The translations under genes were made by a program, and so were the position numbers. Of a DNA stretch of 19,870 nt, positions 15,043 through 19,870 are shown one piece after another. The first letter of the stretch is position 1, and each line of letters begins with the position of its first letter. The notes under the pieces were generated by a model. The model did no database searches, was not told the DNA's origin, and worked only from the letters and a program-made list of their open reading frames with translations. Source of the DNA: Gammaproteobacteria bacterium (GTDB lineage: Bacteria; Pseudomonadota; Gammaproteobacteria; Eutrophobiales; Eutrophobiaceae); NCBI GenBank assembly GCA_009843675.1, contig VYCZ01000029.1, forward strand, positions 1-19,870, given 5' to 3'.

Positions 15043-15543
15043 ATGAAGATCAAAGACAGTGCTGATTTCAATACAAAGGCGAAGCCCGTCACTTTTTCTC
15101 CCGATGAAACCGTGCGCGCCGCGCTGGATGTGATGTGCGAGAAAAATATCGGCTCCATCATCGCCACCCATGAGGACGGCACGATAGCAGGCATCGTCAC
15201 CGAGCGCGACATGATGATTCGCGTCCTCGGCAACAATGTCAATCCCGACGAAACAAAACTGGCGGCCATCATGAGCACCGGGGTGCGCGCCGCGAACGAG
15301 GACGACGACCTTGTCGACTGGCTGCGAACCATGTCGAACGAGCGTTTTCGCCACCTGCCGGTAGTGGACAACGACGGCAAACTTGTCAATATGATCTCCC
15401 AGGGCGATCTGGTCGCCCATACCTGGCCCGACCTGTATGACAAAATCAGGCACGACCTGAAAGATCGCGTGGGCCGGGTTTTGCAGGTGCTCCTGGTTGC
15501 GCTGACCGTGGCGACACTGGGCCTGATCGCCTTTAACCTGTAA
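15043..15543 (+). CDS. CBS-pair protein with C-terminal membrane helix
   Basis: This 166-residue protein contains two CBS domains (about 14-60 and 75-125), with typical segments TVRAALDVMCEKNIGSIIA, GIVTERDMMIR, FRHLPVVDNDGKLV and ISQGDLV. CBS pairs usually bind adenine nucleotides and report energy state. A hydrophobic stretch at 146-166 (VLQVLLVALTVATLGLIAFNL) ends the protein, predicting a tail anchor with the CBS domains in the cytoplasm. ATG 15043 was chosen; a GTG three codons upstream (15034) is possible. It is divergent from the bd oxidase and ends 12 bases from the bioD stop. A link to respiration is suggested only by position. Confidence 0.88.
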   Translation: MKIKDSADFNTKAKPVTFSPDETVRAALDVMCEKNIGSIIATHEDGTIAGIVTERDMMIRVLGNNVNPDETKLAAIMSTGVRAANEDDDLVDWLRTMSNERFRHLPVVDNDGKLVNMISQGDLVAHTWPDLYDKIRHDLKDRVGRVLQVLLVALTVATLGLIAFNL

Positions 15544-15555
15544 CAGGCGGCCGTT

Positions 15556-16227
15556 TCAGGGGTCGGCCAGGTCTATCGAGGCGCCGATGGTCTCCGCGTC
15601 CAGCTTGTCCAGATAAGGAATGCACCCCGACATCGGCGCGGGGATGCGCGCACGCAGGCAGTCCAGCGTCGCCCGTTGTTCCGCATAATCCGGGCAGATG
15701 CTGTTTGCCAGCCAACCGGCGAAGGGCAGGCCGGAAGCCTGTATCGCTTCGGCGCTCAGCAGCGCGTGGTTGATACAGCCCAGGCGCAGGCCGACCACCA
15801 ACACCACGGACAGGTTCAGGCGCCTGACCAGGTCCTCGGTCTGTAACTCATCGGACAGCGGCACCCGCCAACCGCCTATGCCTTCGACGACGACCAGGTC
15901 GGCGGTCCTGTCCAGTTCGTCAAATGCTGCGGACACCTTATCCGGATCGACCTCGACGCGTAGCTTGCCCGCTGCTATATGGGGCGCGATGGGCTCGGCG
16001 AACGTGTAGGGACAAACATGCTCATACGCCGGTGACCCGCTTGATTGCGCCTGGATCAGGGACGCATCCGCGTTTCTCAATTTGCCGCCATGCCGCTCGC
16101 TGCCGCTGGCCACCGGTTTCATGCCGTTGACCGCCAGGCCCGACGCTTGCCGGTTTGCCATCAGGCCCAGGGTTACCCAGGTCTTGCCGACACCTGTATC
16201 GGTTCCGGTTATAAAAAAATTATTCAT
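15556..16227 (-). CDS. bioD: Dethiobiotin synthetase BioD
   Basis: BioD closes the ureido ring of dethiobiotin from 7,8-diaminononanoate, CO2 and ATP, the penultimate step of biotin synthesis in the cytoplasm. The 223-residue protein has the P-loop GTDTGVGKT (8-16), Lys37 in MKPVASG, and VVEGIGGWRVPL, the family's VEGAGG-like motif with Ile replacing Ala. ATG 16227 was preferred to the upstream TTG at 16236 because MNNFFITGTDTGVGKT is the standard start. It is the last gene of the bio cluster, separated from bioC by 63 bases that contain a palindromic repeat. Confidence 0.95.
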   Translation of the reverse strand: MNNFFITGTDTGVGKTWVTLGLMANRQASGLAVNGMKPVASGSERHGGKLRNADASLIQAQSSGSPAYEHVCPYTFAEPIAPHIAAGKLRVEVDPDKVSAAFDELDRTADLVVVEGIGGWRVPLSDELQTEDLVRRLNLSVVLVVGLRLGCINHALLSAEAIQASGLPFAGWLANSICPDYAEQRATLDCLRARIPAPMSGCIPYLDKLDAETIGASIDLADP

Positions 16228-16251
16228 TAAAAACAAGCAGTTGCTTCAATA

Positions 16252-16276
16252 GGGGGCGGAATTGAATTGCGCCCCC
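16252..16276. repeat. Palindromic repeat copy 2, between bioC and bioD
   Basis: GGGGGCGGAA (16252-16261) pairs with TTGCGCCCCC (16267-16276) around TTGAA, with one G-G mismatch. The first 17 bases are identical to copy 1 at 3672-3688. It lies between two genes of the same probable operon, where a terminator would be counterproductive. This favours a dispersed repeat or an mRNA-processing hairpin. Confidence 0.7.
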
Positions 16277-16290
16277 GCAGTCACTTGCAT

Positions 16291-17172
16291 TCATCGTGTA
16301 CCGGCGCGGGCGCGGAAGGTGAGCGGGTGAACGCCCGGTTCTGGCGCGTCCCGCCAATCCCGTTTTACCTCCGGCGCCCAGGCATGGCCGTAGAGAGCCT
16401 CGAATGTGGCCGGCAGCCCGTCGTTGCCGAACCTTCGTTTATATTCAGCCAGCATGTCCCGGAGTTTCCGCTTGCCGGTCAGGGATCTGCGCCTGCCTGC
16501 GTTCACATTGCCTGCGCCGAGAGCCTTCAGTTCCCGCATCAGCGCCAGGCCGTCGTCATAAACCAGGGTAAACGTTTCCGTCTCCATGACCGGGTCGACA
16601 AAACCCGCCCGAACCAGGGCATCGCCTACGTCATGCATGTCCATGAACGCGTTGACATGCACATGGTCATCCACACCGGACCAACTCGCGCGCAATTCCG
16701 CAAGGGAATCCGGACCGAACGTGGAAAACAGCAACAGGCCGCCGGGGCGCAGTGACCGGTAAATTTCCGCCAGCGCCCGGTCCAGCCGTGAGACCCATTG
16801 AAACATCAGGTTGGAAAAGGCGACATCCACACACGCAGACGCAATGGGCAAATTTTCCGCATCCGCGCAAAGGAGGGAGGATCTGTCCGCAAGTTTCCTC
16901 CTCCGGCTTGACTGTTTCAGCATTTTGAAGGCCAGGTCCAATTGTATGACCCGCGCCGGATCATAGCGTTGCGCGAGTCGCGCCGACAGGCGCCCGGTGC
17001 CTGAGCCCAGGTCAAGGATACGCGCCGGTTCCAGCCTGACCACGTCCAGACGATCCAGCAGGCGGTACCCCACGGTCTGCTGCAATACGGACAACTCGTC
17101 GTAGCCGCCCGCGGCGCGGTTGAAATTGCGCCGTATGCCTGCCTTGTCCCTTCGATACGGATCGTCACTCAT
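16291..17172 (-). CDS. bioC: Malonyl-ACP O-methyltransferase BioC
   Basis: BioC methylates malonyl-ACP with S-adenosylmethionine. This disguises it as a primer for fatty acid synthesis and starts the pimeloyl moiety of biotin. The 293-residue form has the N-terminal KAGIRRNFNRAAGGYDE segment, SAM motif I LDLGSGTG (53-60), CADAENLPI and the FSNLMFQWV region. It is longer than E. coli BioC (251), with extra C-terminal sequence. ATG 17172 was preferred because MSDDPYRRDK resembles family starts. A GTG at 17184 overlapping the bioF stop would add four residues and is a real alternative. bioH, which usually lies between bioF and bioC, is absent here. Confidence 0.93.
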   Translation of the reverse strand: MSDDPYRRDKAGIRRNFNRAAGGYDELSVLQQTVGYRLLDRLDVVRLEPARILDLGSGTGRLSARLAQRYDPARVIQLDLAFKMLKQSSRRRKLADRSSLLCADAENLPIASACVDVAFSNLMFQWVSRLDRALAEIYRSLRPGGLLLFSTFGPDSLAELRASWSGVDDHVHVNAFMDMHDVGDALVRAGFVDPVMETETFTLVYDDGLALMRELKALGAGNVNAGRRRSLTGKRKLRDMLAEYKRRFGNDGLPATFEALYGHAWAPEVKRDWRDAPEPGVHPLTFRARAGTR

Positions 17173-17180
17173 GGCCGCAA

Positions 17181-18350
17181 TCACTCTGCCGTCACCGCCA
17201 GCACCTCAAGCAGGCGGTCCACCTGTTCTTCACTGTGCCCGGCACTCAGCGTAATCCTCAATCGCTCGGTGTTCTTCGCAACAGTGGGCGCCCGTATAGC
17301 GTTCACCCAGAGCCCCTGCGCGCGTAACCGCTCGCTGCGCCTCACGGCAGCTTCGGCGCTGCCCGCGAACAGGCCCTGAATGGGCGTTTGCGAAGGTATC
17401 AGCGGCAGATCCAGTTGTCGGGCGCCGCGCACGAACCGGTCGACCAGCGCCCGCAATTTGTCACGGCGCCATGATTCCCGCTCGACAATGGCCAGCGCCC
17501 TGCAGGCGGCGGCCGCGAGGGCGGGGGGCATGGCAGTAGAGTAAATATAGGAGCGGCCTGTTTGAATCAGTGTTTCGATAACCTCATCCGGACCGGCAAC
17601 GAAAGCCCCCATGACACCGCAGGCCTTGGCGAACGTGCCCATCAGGACCGGCACCTGCGCCTGTTCCAGGGAATAATGCTCCGGCGTTCCGCCGCCGGTT
17701 TTGCCCAGGACGCCGAAGCCGTGCGCGTCATCCACCGCCAGCAGGATGCGGCGGCGCACGCAGAGTGCGACGATGTCGGGCAACGCTGCGATGCTGCCGT
17801 CCATGCTGAACACACCGTCCGTGGCCACCAGTGCGCAATCGCTGCCGCACAGGTTTTCCAGTTCCTCCACATCATGATGCGCATAGCGGCGCAGGCCTGC
17901 CCGGGCCAGCCGCGCGCCGTCTATCAATGAAGCATGGTTATCCCTGTCCATCACCACCACGTTTTCCCTGCGGGGGGCAAAGCTGGTAATAACGGCAAGG
18001 TTGGCCTGGTAGCCGCTGGAGAAAAGCACCGCCCGGGAACGTCCCAGATGCTGCGCGACCGCTTCTTCCAGCTGTTCATGGGCGCGGCTGCGCCCGCAAA
18101 TCAGTGGCGAGGCGCCGCTGCCGACCCCGTAGTCGGCTGCACCGGCCTGAAGCGCCTGCACCAGCCTGCCGTCATTGGCCAGGCCGAGGTAGTCGTTGCT
18201 GGAAAAGTTGATAAAGGTCCGCCCTTCGGAGCGGACGAGCGTTCCCTGTGCGGACGCGATGGTTCGTCTCGTGCGGAACCGGCCCGAGGCCCTGATCCTG
18301 TCCAGCCCGTTCGCCAAGGAATAAGGATCGGCCGGTAGCGGGAGGGACAT
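17181..18350 (-). CDS. bioF: 8-amino-7-oxononanoate synthase BioF
   Basis: BioF is a PLP enzyme that condenses pimeloyl-ACP (or -CoA) with L-alanine to give 8-amino-7-oxononanoate (KAPA). The 389-residue product shows His139 (MDRDNHASL), DDAHGFG with Asp207 and His210, and the PLP lysine Lys242 in GTFAKACG. The usual glycine-rich VGSGASPLICG lies at 76-86. The open frame extends 53 codons upstream into bioB, but ATG 18350 overlaps the bioB stop by one base (TGATG) and gives the normal family length, so coupling to bioB is likely. The C-terminal substrate loop reads PTVAKNTERLRI. Confidence 0.96.
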   Translation of the reverse strand: MSLPLPADPYSLANGLDRIRASGRFRTRRTIASAQGTLVRSEGRTFINFSSNDYLGLANDGRLVQALQAGAADYGVGSGASPLICGRSRAHEQLEEAVAQHLGRSRAVLFSSGYQANLAVITSFAPRRENVVVMDRDNHASLIDGARLARAGLRRYAHHDVEELENLCGSDCALVATDGVFSMDGSIAALPDIVALCVRRRILLAVDDAHGFGVLGKTGGGTPEHYSLEQAQVPVLMGTFAKACGVMGAFVAGPDEVIETLIQTGRSYIYSTAMPPALAAAACRALAIVERESWRRDKLRALVDRFVRGARQLDLPLIPSQTPIQGLFAGSAEAAVRRSERLRAQGLWVNAIRAPTVAKNTERLRITLSAGHSEEQVDRLLEVLAVTAE

Positions 18351-19372
18351 CAAACGTTCGGCGCCGTGTGCGCTTCTCCCGAGGTATCGCTCGGATCGGT
18401 GCTTAGCCCCAGGCGCTCGAACAGTGACTGATCCCTGGAAAACTGCGGGTTTTCCGTTGTCAGGAGCTTCTCGCCGTAAAAGATGGAATTGGCGCCGGCA
18501 AAATAACACAGCGCCTGGGTTGAATCGCTCATTTCGGTACGGCCCGCGGACAATCGTACGTACGCCCCGGGCATCAAAATACGGGCGCAGGCGACGGTCC
18601 TGACCAGATCTATGGGGTCCGTATCCTCCTGTTCAGCCAGCGGCGTGCCGGCCACCTTGACCAGGGTATTGATGGGTACGCTCTCCGGGTGCCGGGGCAG
18701 GCATGCCAGCGTTTGCAGCAGTCCCGCCCGATCTTCGACCGACTCTCCCATTCCGATAATCCCGCCGCAGCATACATTGATCCCGGCGTCGCGCACCCGC
18801 TGCAACGTGTCGAGCCTTTCCTGGAAGGTCCTGGTGCTGATGATACTGGAGTAGAAGTTCTCAGACGTGTCGAGATTGTGATTGTAGTAGTCAAGGCCCG
18901 CGCTTTTCAGTTGCTCGGCCTGGCCGGGCTTCAGCATTCCCAGGGTAACACAGGTTTCCAGCCCGAGAGTCCTGACTCCGGAAATCATCTCGGCAACCCT
19001 GTCAATATCCCGGTCTTTCGGGCCGCGCCAGGCCGCGCCCATGCAGAAACGTTTTGCGCCCGAGGCCTTGGCGCGCTGCGCTTCGGCCAGCACCTGATCA
19101 CAGGACATCAGCCCCTCATTCTCCACGCCGGTCTTGTAGCGCACGCTTTGCGGGCAGTACGCACAGTCTTCCGGACAACCGCCGCTCTTGATGTTGAGCA
19201 GCGTACTCAACTGTATCCGGTTGGGATCGAAACAGCTGCGGTGAACCGCGTGCGCCCGATGCAACAAGTCATTCAAGGGTTGCCGGTAAAGTGTTATTAT
19301 CTCCGCCAGGCTCCAGTCGTGTCGCGGGGCCGTTAATGGAGCGAACTCCTGCGCTGTATCATCGATCGACAT
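18350..19372 (-). CDS. bioB: Biotin synthase BioB
   Basis: BioB is the radical SAM enzyme that inserts sulfur into dethiobiotin. From ATG 19372 the protein has 340 residues. The [4Fe-4S] ligands are Cys66, Cys70 and Cys73 (CPEDCAYC). The [2Fe-2S] ligands are Cys110, Cys141, Cys201 and Arg273, all at a constant offset of 13 from the E. coli numbering. YYNHNLDTS is present. An upstream GTG at 19411 is open, but it lies in the probable promoter and adds a non-family extension. No ribosome-binding site precedes ATG 19372. It is the first gene of bioBFCD and divergent from comF. Confidence 0.95.
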   Translation of the reverse strand: MSIDDTAQEFAPLTAPRHDWSLAEIITLYRQPLNDLLHRAHAVHRSCFDPNRIQLSTLLNIKSGGCPEDCAYCPQSVRYKTGVENEGLMSCDQVLAEAQRAKASGAKRFCMGAAWRGPKDRDIDRVAEMISGVRTLGLETCVTLGMLKPGQAEQLKSAGLDYYNHNLDTSENFYSSIISTRTFQERLDTLQRVRDAGINVCCGGIIGMGESVEDRAGLLQTLACLPRHPESVPINTLVKVAGTPLAEQEDTDPIDLVRTVACARILMPGAYVRLSAGRTEMSDSTQALCYFAGANSIFYGEKLLTTENPQFSRDQSLFERLGLSTDPSDTSGEAHTAPNV

Positions 19373-19380
19373 GGATGAAT

Positions 19381-19408
19381 ATGTTATCGCCTGAACCAGT
19401 CTTGTCAA
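19381..19408 (-). promoter_or_regulatory. Candidate bioB promoter
   Basis: On the minus strand a consensus -35 TTGACA (19408-19403) is followed after 16 bases by TAACAT (19386-19381). The predicted start of transcription would lie near 19374, within a few bases of the ATG at 19372, which also lacks a ribosome-binding site. No BirA-type operator (TTGTAAACC-like dyad) was seen. Confidence 0.45.
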
Positions 19409-19416
19409 CACCGGCG

Positions 19417-19428
19417 GCCCGTACGGGC
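19417..19428. promoter_or_regulatory. Perfect 12-base palindrome between bioB and comF
   Basis: GCCCGTACGGGC (19417-19428) is a perfect palindrome nine bases upstream of the bioB -35 and 16 bases before the comF ATG. It could be an operator, but a palindrome of this length may also arise by chance in GC-rich DNA. Confidence 0.2.
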
Positions 19429-19443
19429 TGACTACTGCTTCGC

Positions 19444-19870
19444 ATGTTGATCAGAAACCTGTGTATTCTTTGCGGGGCGCCTGCTGAATCACCCGCCGAG
19501 CGGTTCTGCCGGGACTGTTTTGCAGGATTGCCGTTGCGCCGGGCGGGAGTTTGTCCCGGTTGCGGCGCTAGCGGCGCCGATTCCGGCATTTGCGCCCGCT
19601 GTTTCCCGCGCGCGCCGGCGTTTGATTCCTGTCTCTCAGGCTTCATGTACCGTTACCCCGTGGATCAAATGATAAAAAAACTGAAATATCAGGCCAGGCT
19701 GGATTTGGTTCATGCCCTGTGCCGGCCGCTCCTGGAAATAGTCGGCCGTGAGATGCCGGTTGTTCCCGACTGCCTGTTGCCGACACCATTGCACCGGGCG
19801 CGCCAGCGCAGCCGCGGCTTCAACCAGGCAAGGGAGATTGCGCGCGTCCTGTCTCTGCGTTTGTCCCTGC
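19444..19870 (+). CDS. comF: ComF family protein, partial (3' end beyond window)
   Basis: ComF/GntX family proteins combine a zinc finger with a phosphoribosyltransferase-like domain. They are needed for DNA uptake in competent bacteria, probably in the cytoplasm, and for gluconate use in E. coli (GntX). The 142 visible codons contain two four-cysteine clusters (Cys7/10/22/25 and Cys37/40/50/53). The family hallmark [19 protein letters not shown] follows near residues 115-133. The frame is open to the window edge, where the phosphoribosyltransferase domain would follow. Adjacency to bioB, transcribed divergently, is common in gammaproteobacteria. The ATG at 19444 has no strong ribosome-binding site. 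Confidence 0.93.
   Translation, partial: MLIRNLCILCGAPAESPAERFCRDCFAGLPLRRAGVCPGCGASGADSGICARCFPRAPAFDSCLSGFMYRYPVDQMIKKLKYQARLDLVHALCRPLLEIVGREMPVVPDCLLPTPLHRARQRSRGFNQAREIARVLSLRLSL

Noticed and set aside
18351..18509. Upstream extension of bioF by 53 codons
   Set aside because: It lies inside the bioB coding sequence in another frame and has no similarity to BioF; the TGATG overlap at 18350 gives the normal start.
19373..19443. BirA operator controlling bioB
   Set aside because: I looked for a TTGTAAACC/GGTTTACAA-type dyad and found none in the bioB-comF gap; biotin-responsive control by BirA is not supported by sequence here.

Overview
The window is a compact stretch of chromosome from an aerobic gammaproteobacterium. 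The evidence is the ftsY-ftsE-ftsX-rpoH order, a comF gene divergent from a bioBFCD cluster, and a Pseudomonas-like cox gene order (coxB, coxA, ctaG, coxC, twin-transmembrane protein, SURF1, Sco-like protein, ctaA, ctaB). I cannot name the genus. Codon use looks uniform and GC-rich, I saw no insertion sequence, phage gene, tRNA, rRNA or CRISPR, and no gene-free stretch exceeds 300 bases.

Layout. Positions 1-85 hold a short palindromic-repeat-like remnant. Positions 86-2653 (+) are ftsY-ftsE-ftsX, tightly overlapping: the SRP receptor and the divisome ABC complex. Positions 2654-2797 carry a textbook CIRCE operator (HrcA-binding inverted repeat) directly before rpoH (2798-3649, +), the heat-shock sigma factor. 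This is the most interesting regulatory observation. On the minus strand, 3715-6929 is SURF1, a Sco-like thiol protein, ctaA and ctaB in one overlapping assembly operon for heme A synthesis and oxidase maturation. A small twin-transmembrane protein (7023-7268, +) is divergent from it. Positions 7323-11756 (-) encode the aa3-type cytochrome c oxidase: coxB (CuA subunit with fused cytochrome c), coxA, a 43-residue single-helix protein, ctaG/cox11 and coxC. Upstream lie a block of five back-to-back hairpins (11823-11969) and a DUF2244 membrane protein whose C-terminus is encoded by that block. Positions 12538-14969 (-) are cydB and cydA of a cyanide-insensitive-type bd quinol oxidase, divergent from a CBS-pair protein with a C-terminal membrane helix (15043-15543, +). 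Positions 15556-19372 (-) are bioB-bioF-bioC-bioD without bioH. The window ends inside comF (19444 onward, +).

Functionally, most of the window is a respiratory block: both branches of terminal oxidation (aa3 cytochrome c oxidase and bd quinol oxidase) plus nearly all dedicated assembly factors for the first. It is flanked by secretion/division/heat-shock genes on one side and biotin synthesis on the other. The genes themselves are known families. The unusual material is in small features: CIRCE before rpoH, the five-hairpin block that runs into a coding sequence, a palindrome shared between two distant intergenic sites, the tiny cox gene, and a 14-base promoter-like motif shared by two divergent respiratory intergenic regions.
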